This document shows positions 17,872 through 27,224 of a DNA stretch of 64,000 bases, one piece after another (positions within the stretch are counted from its first letter, which is position 1; every line of letters starts with the position of its first letter). A program made the translations under genes and the position numbers. The notes under the pieces are model-generated. The model did not search any database, was not told where the DNA came from, and saw only the letters and a list, made by a program, of their open reading frames with translations. Origin of the DNA: Paenibacillus sp. J5C2022 (GTDB taxonomy: Bacteria > Bacillota > Bacilli > Paenibacillales > Paenibacillaceae); the NCBI RefSeq assembly GCF_025567625.1, contig NZ_JAOQJC010000039.1:1-64000 (forward strand). The letters are read 5' to 3'.

Positions 17872-19560
17872 TTATTGCTTTTCGCGCAAATCGGACACCT
17901 TAGGCGCTTTTTCCAATTCAGCGAGCATGTCGTCGCCTCCGCTGCCGCGCCAGCTTGTCACATAGTCATCCCAGGCTGCATCCACGTCAACTTCGCCTGT
18001 AATAGATTTAAACAGGAATTCATCCGTAACCGTTTTCAGCTGCGCGCCGTAAGTGGTATTCAGATCTTCGTATTTCGTTTGATTAAAGTAATCCCATCTG
18101 TAAGGACGGTACACGATATCCCTGCCTTCGTTGCTGCCAAAGAACAGTTCCGTCAATTTCGTTACGCCTTCATTGACGTAATAAGCGGCGACATTGCCAT
18201 GCTGGATCGACAGATTGTAATAACCGATTCCTTGCTTCTCCCGGTCCGCTTCCGCCGTCTCTATCGGTACTACGGCCGATTGGTACGGCTCGCCTTCCCA
18301 CGTATAATCCACGCCTTCATCGCCGAATTGCGAAAGCATTAAACCTTCCTTGTCGAAATTGATATAATCGAAAATTTGCAAGATCCGGGCCAGCTTCTCG
18401 TCAGAGACATCTTTTTTGACGACCATCGCATATCCGAACCCGTCGACAGGCCTGTAAGCCGCCGAGCCCTGTCGGCCATCCGGACCAATCGGCGGCGGGG
18501 TGAACAGAAATTTCGCAGCAGGGTCCTTCTGAACGAGATTGCCAGGCGGACGGTTGAATGTAAAAGGCATCAAACCTGCGGCTTGCACCTGTACTTGGGC
18601 GGCTCCGTATTTCCCTGCCGCGAATTTCTCCCAGCTTTTGGCCCGGTTGAGCGTCGTGAATTCCGGATCAAGCAGCCCTTTCTGATAAAGCTGTGCCATA
18701 TGTTTCAAGAACGCCTTGTAGCTTTGGCTGATCGCATAGCCCGTAACTTGGCCGTCTTCCTCCAAGTTATAGTCCCAGCCGAAGCCGAAGGCGCCCGCTT
18801 CCGTATTCATGGCCCAGGAGGCGTCACTGTTGTTCATCAGCAAGCCGAATGTATCCATTTTATTGTTGCCGTCGGGATCATCCTGGACGAACCTTTCGAA
18901 CATAGCCTGCTCCTCTTCCAAGGTGAACGCTTCTTTCGAGAAAAATATCCGTTCCAGTCCGCCGGAGTCACCAACGGGAACGAGCTCGCCTTTAGGTTCG
19001 ATCCCAAGCTTCTCCATCCAATCCAGCCGGTACACCTGCCCCCAGATCAGATTATCCCAATCTTCTTTGTAGCCGGTGAGGGCGTAATATTCCCCGTCCT
19101 TGCCTTCGATCTGGTTCACCAGCCACCCCGTCGGCTCTTCATCAAGCATCTTGGCGTAGTTAGGCGCATATTGCTCGATCATCTCTTTGGGAATGCTGCG
19201 CGTAACCGCGTCGTTGTAAAGCTTGACCGGTGTGTCCATGAACGAGATATCCGGCATTTCTCCGGAAGCCAGCATCAAGTTTCGCTGCTCCTTGTTGTTG
19301 ATGTCGATTTTCCGGTTGGACAGCTTGACATTGAATTTCTGTTCGATCATTTGCTGTACCTTATTGTTATCCTCGACCTTGCCTCTTGCCCCTTGTCCAA
19401 GCCAGCTGATTTCGAATGTTTCGGGAGCCTCCGTATTTTGAGTTGCCGTCGGCGAACTCGTAGCGCCGCCTTCATTCGTGACATTGCCATCCGAGCAGGC
19501 CGAAGCCGACAACAGCATGACCGCGGCAAGCGCTGTCACCCCCAGCTTTTTAGTTGCCAT
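17872..19560 (-). CDS. Extracellular solute-binding lipoprotein (LipO type)
   Basis: The start at 19560 follows GGGGG with 6-base spacing and yields a lipoprotein signal with S-A-S-A-C (MATKKLGVTALAAVMLLSASAC). The mature protein has the family 1 extracellular-binding pattern: TFEISWLGQGARG, NRKIDINNKEQRNLMLASGEMPDISF, IPKEMIEQYAPNYAKML, and a C-terminal SWRGSGGDDML region. It is about 560 residues, the length of LipO-type receptors that partner LplB/LplC permeases. It is the first gene of the uptake operon. The shared 35-bp element at 19629-19663 lies about 68 bp upstream. Confidence 0.9.
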   Translation of the reverse strand: MATKKLGVTALAAVMLLSASACSDGNVTNEGGATSSPTATQNTEAPETFEISWLGQGARGKVEDNNKVQQMIEQKFNVKLSNRKIDINNKEQRNLMLASGEMPDISFMDTPVKLYNDAVTRSIPKEMIEQYAPNYAKMLDEEPTGWLVNQIEGKDGEYYALTGYKEDWDNLIWGQVYRLDWMEKLGIEPKGELVPVGDSGGLERIFFSKEAFTLEEEQAMFERFVQDDPDGNNKMDTFGLLMNNSDASWAMNTEAGAFGFGWDYNLEEDGQVTGYAISQSYKAFLKHMAQLYQKGLLDPEFTTLNRAKSWEKFAAGKYGAAQVQVQAAGLMPFTFNRPPGNLVQKDPAAKFLFTPPPIGPDGRQGSAAYRPVDGFGYAMVVKKDVSDEKLARILQIFDYINFDKEGLMLSQFGDEGVDYTWEGEPYQSAVVPIETAEADREKQGIGYYNLSIQHGNVAAYYVNEGVTKLTELFFGSNEGRDIVYRPYRWDYFNQTKYEDLNTTYGAQLKTVTDEFLFKSITGEVDVDAAWDDYVTSWRGSGGDDMLAELEKAPKVSDLREKQ

Positions 19561-19628
19561 GTTCATCCCCCATATCCGTGATATTTTGTTTTGCATGATC
19601 ATTATATATAACAAGCCCCCGAGATTCG

Positions 19629-19663
19629 TAACAGAATCCTCAGGGGTTCATAATACGATTTTC
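19629..19663 (-). promoter_or_regulatory. 35-bp element shared with the sialidase promoter region (copy A)
   Basis: 30 of 35 bases match 24325-24359, including TAACAGAATC and GTTCATAATAC. It lies about 68 bp before the binding-protein ATG. It also overlaps a potential stem (CCCCC/GAG/ATTC paired with GAAT/CTC/GGGG, 19616-19646). It is the best candidate binding site for the AraC-type response regulator or the divergent AraC regulator. Confidence 0.55.
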
Positions 19664-22391
19664 AGCTTTCTGAATACGCTTCCATTGCTCGAGCTTTATG
19701 GAGGGGCAGACGTAACGTCACAGTTGTTCCCGTGCCCCGACTTTCGATTCGCAGCCCGAACTCGGTTCCAAAATGAAGCTTGATTCTGCTGTTCACATTG
19801 TATAGACCGACTTTCCGTCTATCTCTCTTGTCCAACTGCAAACGAAGCTCCTCCAGCTTGCTCGGTTCGATGCCGGGGCCATTGTCGCGGACGGCGATCT
19901 CCAGGCAGTCGTTCCTTCTCCTGCAGCAGACCGTTATATGAACCTGGTTCAAGACGGGCAAGCAGTGCCGGATCGCATTCTCTATAATCGGCTGAAGAAT
20001 CATTTTATTGACCGTGAAGGGATAGAGAGATAGATCCGTATCCCAATCGCAAATCAGTTTGGATTTATACCTGCAGCTCATAATTTTTACATAGGATTGC
20101 GCATAAGCGATCTCTTCTCCCAGCGTTGTCAGAGGGCTTTCCTTGCCCATGGCATACCTGAACAGCCGGCTCAGCAGGCCGATCGTATCAACCGCAAGCT
20201 CGCGCTCGCCATTCTCGACCATATACATAATATTTTCCAGCGTATTGTAGAGAAAGTGAGGCGTAATCTGAGCCTGAAGTGCTTCCATATGCAGTTCCTT
20301 CTTCTCGAATTCCAACACCAGCTTCTCTTGATGAGCGTCCAGTTTATTCTGCACCAGCTGGTGAATCCGTTCCATCATCGCATTAAATGAAATCCGAAGC
20401 TGATCGACTTCATCGATTGTATAGACTTTATCGACACCTAATTGTGCTACTCCATCCAGATCGATATTCCAATACCGATTATGCAAGGAGGCCAACGGCC
20501 TTACCAAATAATTAGACATGAAATAAGAAAACAGCAATGTCAGCAGAAATAAAACGACGAGCAAGTAAAAGTCATTGAGGAAGAGGCGAATGACCTGATC
20601 TTGTATAAGCGAGGCATCGTAACGAGCGACAAAATACCATGGCAAAGAAGAGATCTTCATAGCATAATAGACGCCATCGCCGTCCCTGAATATGCTTGCA
20701 GTCTCCCCATTCAGCCGGAAAGGAATTTCGGCCTTCTGTCCCGTCCTCTCCGCGTCCGGGTGAGACAATATAAGTCCGTTCCCGTCCATAATAAAAGCTT
20801 CTTTGCCGTTTCCCTTCAAATCGGCATACAAATTCGCGAAATATACGTTGTCTATGTCCGTCTTCAAGTAGCCGAGGGGTTGGGCATCCCGATTCAGATC
20901 GGCAATTCCGATCCCAAGGCTGATCGTGGATGATGCCGCGCCAGGCGGCAGCCAATAGAATAAATGCTTGCGATTTGTGCGCATTTGATCAAAAAACGCC
21001 GGATCGATCCGGGGCGAATATTTGACGCGGTTGCTGTAGATCAGCTTATTGTCCAACCCGTAGATGCCAAGCGCATCTTCGCTCAGCGTCGGGAAGCTGC
21101 TGTCGAAAATAAGCTGGTCCATATCTCGCTGCCGTTCGTTGTCAGGCTGGAACACATAGGATACGACGAAGGCGTCGTATGCCAATCGGGCCATTGCGGA
21201 TTCTTTTTGTTCAGTGAACAGTTCGATCCGGTGGGATGTCTTGTCGAACCAAATCTTAAATGTATTTTCCAGCTCATGGCTAATTATTGTTGATGAATGG
21301 AAATAAAAAACCGTCACAAACAAAACGACGGGAAATAGAATGGTAAGTAGAAAATAGATAAAAAAACGGTCCCTCATTGTCAGGCTTCTGCGTTTGTCCC
21401 GCTCCTCCCCTGTCGGGTCCCATCTTGTATTCAGCGAACGATGCCGGTTGATCCATTTGACAAGACTGTGCAAAGGAGACATTGCTTTCTTGCTGATCAG
21501 TTGAGAGAGAGAAAAAGCCAGCATTGCGCTGACCCCAAGAGTGATAAAGGAATATAAAGCGAGGAAACGGAGCTGTTTCCGATGAAACCCGCTTTCCTCA
21601 ACATGCAACGCAACGTGAATGCCGCCAAACCCGCTGTCGCGATAAAAAGGACCCCGCTCCATTGAATTCTCCGCAGCCTCGCTCCCTCTATACAACACTT
21701 CTTCATTGGCGTCAAACACTGACAACCATTCACCGTACGGAAGAATGTGCCGAAAGGCGTCGAAGTTCAGCTTCATCCTCAAGACGCCAAGCGTACCGCT
21801 CGGTCCCGTGATCGGACATATAAAGTAACTGGACTGGTTCCAGTCCTCTAAAAGCCGCTGCAGCGCTTCATCCTCAATATTCGCGAATTCCGGACCCAAC
21901 GCTTCGTAAGTCCGGTTCCGGGCTACGAACTGAATCCCGCTCCCGAAAGACGATAAAGGCAACTGGTGACCTTGAAAATAATAAGAGGCATATTCCGTCT
22001 TCGAGCTATATTGGTCATTTTCCGTCCATATTGTAATGCTATCAATTAATTCGTTTCCTTTATTCAAATTGGATAAGGACGACTCCAGGTTTTGCGACAA
22101 TACGACTTGCTCGTACGATGTCAGCTGCTTCTGGCGAAGTCTGTCCAAGGTATGAATCAACGTGGAAGTATTGCGCAAGCTGTCCATTGTCTGATAGATA
22201 TCTTCAAATTGCTTGCGCACATCTTTTACGGTCTGATTCATTTGCATGGACTGCATCAAATCCGTTTTATCTTCCATATACCTTTCCGTCTTCCAATACA
22301 GCATGCATCCGACGCTTAACATGAGAGCGGTTACAATTACAAGTGAAAAAAGCATTAAAAACCGGTTCAGCTTTATTTTTTTCCGTTTCAT
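19662..22391 (-). CDS. YesM-type sensor histidine kinase with duplicated sensor module
   Basis: The ATG at 22391 overlaps the response-regulator stop (ATGA) and has GAGAGGG upstream; the frame extends 23 codons further without support. The product is about 909 residues, whereas YesM-type kinases are usually about 600. I see four membrane helices enclosing two separate extracellular regions of some 230-240 residues each, the second continuing a typical kinase start (MRDRFFIYFLLTILFPVVLF). HAMP, the phosphoacceptor motif (QITPHFLYNTLENI, His near residue 711), the N box (IIENAIRH) and the G box (DNGPGIEPSKL) follow. It probably senses a sugar or binding protein outside and phosphorylates the adjacent regulator. 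Confidence 0.9.
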   Translation of the reverse strand: MKRKKIKLNRFLMLFSLVIVTALMLSVGCMLYWKTERYMEDKTDLMQSMQMNQTVKDVRKQFEDIYQTMDSLRNTSTLIHTLDRLRQKQLTSYEQVVLSQNLESSLSNLNKGNELIDSITIWTENDQYSSKTEYASYYFQGHQLPLSSFGSGIQFVARNRTYEALGPEFANIEDEALQRLLEDWNQSSYFICPITGPSGTLGVLRMKLNFDAFRHILPYGEWLSVFDANEEVLYRGSEAAENSMERGPFYRDSGFGGIHVALHVEESGFHRKQLRFLALYSFITLGVSAMLAFSLSQLISKKAMSPLHSLVKWINRHRSLNTRWDPTGEERDKRRSLTMRDRFFIYFLLTILFPVVLFVTVFYFHSSTIISHELENTFKIWFDKTSHRIELFTEQKESAMARLAYDAFVVSYVFQPDNERQRDMDQLIFDSSFPTLSEDALGIYGLDNKLIYSNRVKYSPRIDPAFFDQMRTNRKHLFYWLPPGAASSTISLGIGIADLNRDAQPLGYLKTDIDNVYFANLYADLKGNGKEAFIMDGNGLILSHPDAERTGQKAEIPFRLNGETASIFRDGDGVYYAMKISSLPWYFVARYDASLIQDQVIRLFLNDFYLLVVLFLLTLLFSYFMSNYLVRPLASLHNRYWNIDLDGVAQLGVDKVYTIDEVDQLRISFNAMMERIHQLVQNKLDAHQEKLVLEFEKKELHMEALQAQITPHFLYNTLENIMYMVENGERELAVDTIGLLSRLFRYAMGKESPLTTLGEEIAYAQSYVKIMSCRYKSKLICDWDTDLSLYPFTVNKMILQPIIENAIRHCLPVLNQVHITVCCRRRNDCLEIAVRDNGPGIEPSKLEELRLQLDKRDRRKVGLYNVNSRIKLHFGTEFGLRIESRGTGTTVTLRLPLHKARAMEAYSES

Positions 22392-23170
22392 TCGCGGCCC
22401 TCTCTGCATGTGTAGACCAAACCACCCGCCTCCCTGTAGGTTTGTGGCGTTACGCCGCACAGACGTTTGAACATTTTATTGTAGTATGAGAAATTCCCGA
22501 AACCGACAAGAAGTGAAATTTCGAAAACTTTATGATCGGTATGAAGCAGCAACTTTTTCGATTCGTTAATTCTTACTTCATTCAAATAGTCGATGAAATT
22601 TTTCCCCGTCTCCCGCTTGAAGACGGAACTGAAATAATTCGCGTTGACGTACAATCGTTCGGAAACATCCTTCAACCTGATTTGCTCGAAATAGTGATCC
22701 GCAATGTATTGCTTGGCGCGTGCGACATAAACATTGCGGTTGTCAGAACCGCTCATTTCATGATGAAAGAAAGGAGGGGGTATCTGCCCCTCCTCTTTCT
22801 GAATGTCCTTGGCAATGCTTTGGAACAATTCCAGGAATTCATCTCGTATAATAGGCTTGAGCAAATATCCCTTCACTCCGAAACGAATCGCTTCCTTGGC
22901 ATAATGAAAATCATCGTAGGCGCTCATTAGCGCAACCTTCACTTCGGGAAACTCACTTCTCAGCCGTTGAGCCAGTTCCAAGCCCGTCATATTCGGCATC
23001 AATATATCGGTCAATACGACATCGGGAGAGCAAGCGCGTATCCGATCCAGAGCCGCTTCGCCATTCGATACGCATTCTATCACTTCGAAATCCATCTCTT
23101 TCCACGGCATATTATTCTTGACTCTCTCGAGAATAAATTCTTCATCGTCAGCAATCAAAACTTTGAACAT
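22388..23170 (-). CDS. AraC-type response regulator (YesN type)
   Basis: MFKVLIADDEEF opens a receiver domain with the phosphorylated Asp near residue 54 (VVLTDILMPNMTG) and the conserved Lys in YLLKPI. An AraC/XylS double helix-turn-helix fills the C-terminus (KDVSERLYVNANYFSSVFKRETGKN, VGFGNFSYYNKMFKR). At about 260 residues it is short for YesN proteins because the central linker is minimal. GAGGGGA precedes the ATG at 23170. It is 13 bp downstream of the sialidase-like gene and overlaps the kinase start by 4 bp. The expected targets are the sugar operon and its own. Confidence 0.92.
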   Translation of the reverse strand: MFKVLIADDEEFILERVKNNMPWKEMDFEVIECVSNGEAALDRIRACSPDVVLTDILMPNMTGLELAQRLRSEFPEVKVALMSAYDDFHYAKEAIRFGVKGYLLKPIIRDEFLELFQSIAKDIQKEEGQIPPPFFHHEMSGSDNRNVYVARAKQYIADHYFEQIRLKDVSERLYVNANYFSSVFKRETGKNFIDYLNEVRINESKKLLLHTDHKVFEISLLVGFGNFSYYNKMFKRLCGVTPQTYREAGGLVYTCREGRE

Positions 23171-23183
23171 AGAATCCCCTCTG

Positions 23184-24263
23184 TCATTCAATCTCAATCA
23201 AGTTGTTCCTGTCTATTACAGCCACGTTCAAGTTCATGCCGTTCCTCTTGAAAGGTGGGTCTCCCGATTCATAGAATGCGGGGTCTTCTACTTGCATATA
23301 CGTAATGACAGCTTTTCCCGCTCTTGTGAACATGCAATTCAAATTAGTAAATTCATAAGGGCCTTCCGCGATATTGCCTATCTTGGACCATGTTGCACCG
23401 CCATCCTCGGACACCGCCGCGCTTAAAGGCGTCCTCCGCCCAAAGTGATGCTTGTCCGGTTGATACATACTGTCGTTCCATAATAGAAGAAGGGCATTCG
23501 TACCGGGAATTGCCCGCAGGCACGTACACGATTCGGGAGACTTCAAGCCGCTTGACTGAGGCGGACTCCAGCTGTTTCCTCCGTCGTGCGATAAACTTAT
23601 AAACACGGACCCCAGCTGGGATCGCAGCGACATCACAAGCCACCCGTCCGTTCGCTCGGCAACAGATGCCTCCATCGCGCCCCTCATGGGAAGATCGACG
23701 GTATCTTTCGAACGCGTCCACGTTGCCCCCTGATCATCGCTGAAGTAGCAGCCCACTGTATTATGCTGGTCTCCCTGATGACCGCTGCCGAAATGGTACG
23801 GAAGCAACAAGCGGCCACCGGATAACACATTCATATGATTGGCCCCGCCCTGCAGCCATTGGCCATTCGTGCGTGTCCATATGTGCGACCGAAACTCCCA
23901 GAATTCTCCTCCGTCACGCGAGACATATACCTCCATCGTTGAGCTGGAGCCGCCCGAATGACCTCTAAGGCAATGAAGCAGCAGCTCTCCGCTTGGAAGC
24001 CGGCACAGTCCGGGCGCTTGTACATTATGGTCTTCCGGGTGATTATCGATCAGCATTCTCTCACGTTCCCAGGTCATTCCGCCATCATAGGACGATTTGG
24101 CATAGATACGGCATAAATCGAAATCGCTTCCAACCAATCCGTCGTATTTATGCCACACAGCCAATAACGCACCGTCTTCCAATTCTACGACCGAGGCCGT
24201 ATCATTTCTGGGATTATTCGCTGAAGCTGCTGCAATCGTCGCGTATTCTACCGTGGCAAGCAT
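23184..24263 (-). CDS. Sialidase-like BNR-repeat protein
   Basis: Five Asp boxes (S-x-D-x-G-x-x-W: SYDGGMTW, SRDGGEFW, SDDQGATW, SHDGGNSW, SEDGGATW) mark a six-bladed sialidase/BNR propeller of about 359 residues. The ATG at 24263 follows GAGGGGG. No signal peptide is present, so the enzyme may act in the cytoplasm on imported oligosaccharides. I cannot say whether it is a true neuraminidase; the arginine triad would need alignment. It is the first gene before the two-component pair, and a shared 35-bp element lies about 61 bp upstream. Confidence 0.82.
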   Translation of the reverse strand: MLATVEYATIAAASANNPRNDTASVVELEDGALLAVWHKYDGLVGSDFDLCRIYAKSSYDGGMTWERERMLIDNHPEDHNVQAPGLCRLPSGELLLHCLRGHSGGSSSTMEVYVSRDGGEFWEFRSHIWTRTNGQWLQGGANHMNVLSGGRLLLPYHFGSGHQGDQHNTVGCYFSDDQGATWTRSKDTVDLPMRGAMEASVAERTDGWLVMSLRSQLGSVFISLSHDGGNSWSPPQSSGLKSPESCTCLRAIPGTNALLLLWNDSMYQPDKHHFGRRTPLSAAVSEDGGATWSKIGNIAEGPYEFTNLNCMFTRAGKAVITYMQVEDPAFYESGDPPFKRNGMNLNVAVIDRNNLIEIE

Positions 24264-24324
24264 GCTTTTGTCCCCCTCGTATAGTATGATAACTATCATT
24301 TTAAGAAAATAACAGGGAATCCTA

Positions 24325-24359
24325 TAACAGAATCGTCAGATGTTCATAATACAATTCTC
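24325..24359 (-). promoter_or_regulatory. 35-bp element shared with the binding-protein promoter region (copy B)
   Basis: The counterpart of 19629-19663 (30 of 35 bases identical), lying between the divergent sialidase-like gene and the AraC regulator gene. The distance to the downstream start (about 61 bp) resembles that of copy A. Confidence 0.55.
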
Positions 24360-24447
24360 GTGAAATCATAATAAGAAGCTTTACATGGTTGTACGCAGAC
24401 AGTATGATGTACGAGAATAATAACAGGACATTCAGGAGGACATCCGC

Positions 24448-25314
24448 ATGTACCCGGAATACTTGTTTGAATATCCCAATATGAGCTCCAGTCTTCCCAT
24501 ATACGTGAAACGCAAACGCCAAATGAAAACTCCTGCACACCGCCATGACTTTGTCGAACTAACCTTGGTTGTATCTGGTAAAGGAATGGAAACCATAAAC
24601 GGGGAAGCTCATGAAATGCTGCCGGGCACATTCGTATTACTGCTTCCTTATCAAGTCCATGAAATCGTATCCCATCCGAACCATCCGCTAGATCTATATA
24701 TTTGCAATTTCTCATTGGACCTGTTGTCTGAACTGGACGACAAGGAATGGGGTCTGCACGAATATGTGCTAAGAAACCGCATGTCCGAGCAGAGAGCGTT
24801 CGTCCAGCTTAAAGGTTCCCGGTTCGAAGAGATCCGGCAGTGCTTCTCGGAGCTTCTCCACGAGTATGACAACGATCATCCTTTCAAATCAATGGTGCTG
24901 AAAGCACATCTAATGAGAGCTATTGCCCAATATGCGCGGAGCAATCTGTCCCAATGGCCTTCTTCCTCCGAGCGAAGCTTGAAGGGCGCGACGAATGCCC
25001 GCAGTATCTGGTCTATCATTCATTACATCCATAAGCATTATCAAGACAAACTTACGCTTGTCAGCTTGTCTGAACAATTCCGACTCCCCCCGTCGACGCT
25101 TAGCGAAATGTTCATTCAGCAATACGGCATTCACTTCACGGATTTTCTCCATGAGCTGCGGGTTCGGCATGCTTGTGCCTTATTGCGCGCGACGGACATG
25201 CCCATTGCCGACGTGGCCGAGGAGTCGGGATTCGGGTCTTATTCCAGCTTTGTTCGCGTATTCCACAAGACCAAAGGCTTATCGCCCAAGGATTACCGGG
25301 GATGCACCACATGA
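24448..25314 (+). CDS. AraC-family transcriptional regulator with cupin sensor
   Basis: The 288-residue protein has an N-terminal cupin-like AraC_binding domain (HRHDFVELTLVVSGKGMETINGEAHEMLPGTFVLLLPYQVHEI) that usually binds a sugar. The C-terminus carries paired helix-turn-helices (SLSEQFRLPPSTLSEMFIQQYGI and IADVAEESGFGSYSSFVRVFHKTKGLSPKDYR). AGGAGGACATCCGC precedes the ATG. It is divergent from the sialidase-like gene across a 184-bp gap with the shared element, so it is a likely local regulator. Its last 22 bp overlap the convergent dehydrogenase gene. Confidence 0.9.
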   Translation: MYPEYLFEYPNMSSSLPIYVKRKRQMKTPAHRHDFVELTLVVSGKGMETINGEAHEMLPGTFVLLLPYQVHEIVSHPNHPLDLYICNFSLDLLSELDDKEWGLHEYVLRNRMSEQRAFVQLKGSRFEEIRQCFSELLHEYDNDHPFKSMVLKAHLMRAIAQYARSNLSQWPSSSERSLKGATNARSIWSIIHYIHKHYQDKLTLVSLSEQFRLPPSTLSEMFIQQYGIHFTDFLHELRVRHACALLRATDMPIADVAEESGFGSYSSFVRVFHKTKGLSPKDYRGCTT

Positions 25315-26261
25315 ACAGGTTTCCCTTGCAAAAATTGAATCAGATGATGTACCGTCGTATCCATCAGACGTCCTCTGGCCTCTTTGGTTGCCCAAGCCAT
25401 ATGCGGTGTGATGATGCAATGCTTGGCTGAGAGCAATGGATGATCCGGAGAAGGCGGCTCAGACGACAAGACATCCAAAGCCGCCCCCGCTATCCAGTCA
25501 TTGTTAAGCGCATAAGCCAAATCCTCTTCATTCACAAGTTTCCCACGCGCTGTATTAATAAGAAAAGCGCTGCGTTTCATGCTCAACAAGGAATCCTTAT
25601 TCATAAAACCTTCATTACTCGCCGTAAGCGGACAATGGAGGCTGATCACATCCGAGCATTGAAGCAATTCATCCATTTCCACCCATTTCAGGTGGGGTAT
25701 GCCGACATCATGACGGCTATGGCCAGAACGGTTCAATGCCGCGATATTCATACCGAGCGCACTCGCAATGCGTGCCGCTTGCAAGCCAATTCGTCCTGCT
25801 CCCACCACGCCAAATGTTTTACCCGTCAGTTCAAGTAAGGGATAGTTCCAATAACTCCAATCCTGACTAATCGCCCAATCCCCTTGGCGTACGGAGTCAG
25901 CGTGGCGGCCAATCTGATGACAGAGCTCCAGCATTAGCGCGATTGTATACTGCGCTACGGAATCCGTACTATAGGCTGGAATATTCGTCACGATCACGCC
26001 TTGCCGGGATGCCGCATCAACGTCAATTACGTCATATCCCGTAGCAAGCACGCCGATATACATTAATTCGGGAAGTTGGCTAAGCGTTTCTGCATGCAAG
26101 GGTGTTTTGTTCGTCAACAAAATCTGCGCGCCTTGAGCCCGCTCTACAATTTGATCCTGGGACGTCCGTTCATAGACAGTTAGTTCACCCAACTTCTCCA
26201 ATTCTCCCCAGCTAAGATCTCCGGGATTAACCGTATAGCCATCCAACACGACAATCTTCAT
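25293..26261 (-). CDS. D-2-hydroxyacid dehydrogenase (NAD-dependent)
   Basis: The 322-residue protein from the ATG at 26261 (GGGAGG upstream) has the D-isomer hydroxyacid dehydrogenase layout. The substrate domain (LTNKTPL, GVLATGYDVIDVDAA) precedes a Rossmann domain with GVVGAGRIG. The catalytic Arg lies in NTARGKLV, the Glu in the DVLSSEPP region, and the His in TPHMAWAT. The sequence style is closest to glycerate/hydroxypyruvate-type reductases. It is the second gene after the RraA-like gene and converges with the AraC regulator. Confidence 0.9.
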   Translation of the reverse strand: MKIVVLDGYTVNPGDLSWGELEKLGELTVYERTSQDQIVERAQGAQILLTNKTPLHAETLSQLPELMYIGVLATGYDVIDVDAASRQGVIVTNIPAYSTDSVAQYTIALMLELCHQIGRHADSVRQGDWAISQDWSYWNYPLLELTGKTFGVVGAGRIGLQAARIASALGMNIAALNRSGHSRHDVGIPHLKWVEMDELLQCSDVISLHCPLTASNEGFMNKDSLLSMKRSAFLINTARGKLVNEEDLAYALNNDWIAGAALDVLSSEPPSPDHPLLSAKHCIITPHMAWATKEARGRLMDTTVHHLIQFLQGKPVHVVHPR

Positions 26262-26302
26262 CCGGTGTCCTCCCTTGAGACATTCAAGAGCAGCTTCCCC
26301 CA

Positions 26303-27058
26303 TTACCATTCCCCTGTCGTGTCAAACGTCTGCTTCATATTTCTTCCAAATTGACGACCGGCCTCATCTATCCTCGACAGCAATTCTTCGGCAGTCTTGC
26401 CCATTACATTTCTTGCTGCAGGAATAACCGTACTGCACTCATTGCCATCCATATATATAGATGCCTCAAGCAGTTGAGCTTCGTCTTCCTCAGGTATGAC
26501 TAGAAATCCGTGCTTATCGGCATGGATCAATTGCTCAGGCTTCACTCTGCAGCCGAACACTTCCACTTCAATTCCCCAGCGAACCGGTGTACTGAAGCCA
26601 TGTCCGACGCAAGTTCTGCGGGCTAGCGCCTTGAATCCTGCATTGTTCATTTCATCTATATCACGAATCGCACCGTCTGTTATCGTTCCTACACATCCTA
26701 GCGCACGGTGAATGTTGCTATTCACTTCCCCCCAGAACGCTCCGATTACATCCGGTTTATCCAAATCCTGAACAACAACGATTTTCGGTCCCGGTATGCC
26801 GGCAACATATTGGCGATATTCGCTCCATGCATTAGCATTTTGTCGGGGGTGGTCTGGATTGCTGGGTTCAAATTGCACCGTTACTGCATAACCTGCCATC
26901 GGTCCCATATGAGGCATATAGTCTCTTGTTTCTTCCAAATTGAATCCCTGAGTAATATCATGCTTGGTAATAGCCTCCCAACCATTATAGATCGTAGGCG
27001 TATTCCACCTTTTCAACATCATCAGCTCGGAATAGGATAATCTCGCCATATTGTTCAT
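26303..27058 (-). CDS. RraA-family protein (aldolase/decarboxylase-like)
   Basis: The 251-residue protein has the RraA/HMG-aldolase core: FWGEVNSNIHRALGCVGTITDGAIRDIDEMNNAGF, with the Gly-rich and Arg-Asp residues that bind the substrate carboxylate and metal. Members act as 4-hydroxy-4-methyl-2-oxoglutarate aldolases, oxaloacetate decarboxylases or related lyases, and only some regulate RNase E. In this setting, between a molybdenum hydroxylase and a hydroxyacid dehydrogenase, a catabolic lyase role is more likely. It precedes the dehydrogenase by 41 bp. Confidence 0.85.
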   Translation of the reverse strand: MNNMARLSYSELMMLKRWNTPTIYNGWEAITKHDITQGFNLEETRDYMPHMGPMAGYAVTVQFEPSNPDHPRQNANAWSEYRQYVAGIPGPKIVVVQDLDKPDVIGAFWGEVNSNIHRALGCVGTITDGAIRDIDEMNNAGFKALARRTCVGHGFSTPVRWGIEVEVFGCRVKPEQLIHADKHGFLVIPEEDEAQLLEASIYMDGNECSTVIPAARNVMGKTAEELLSRIDEAGRQFGRNMKQTFDTTGEW

Positions 27059-27224
27059 ACCTCCTGCTTATCAACTTGCTTTGATTGTACAGGTTTCATG
27101 AACAGCATATCTTTCAATTTTTAATCAAAACCTCTCATTTATTCGAATCGTACGGTTGCATTAAGCCTTCGGCCAAGCGGCTTCCAGCTGAATACCTTTT
27201 CAAATTGTAAAGTACTGAGTGAAA

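Noticed and set aside
18376..19581. A 401-codon plus-strand frame
   Set aside because: It is entirely antisense to the well-supported solute-binding protein gene and lacks a ribosome site and recognisable domains.
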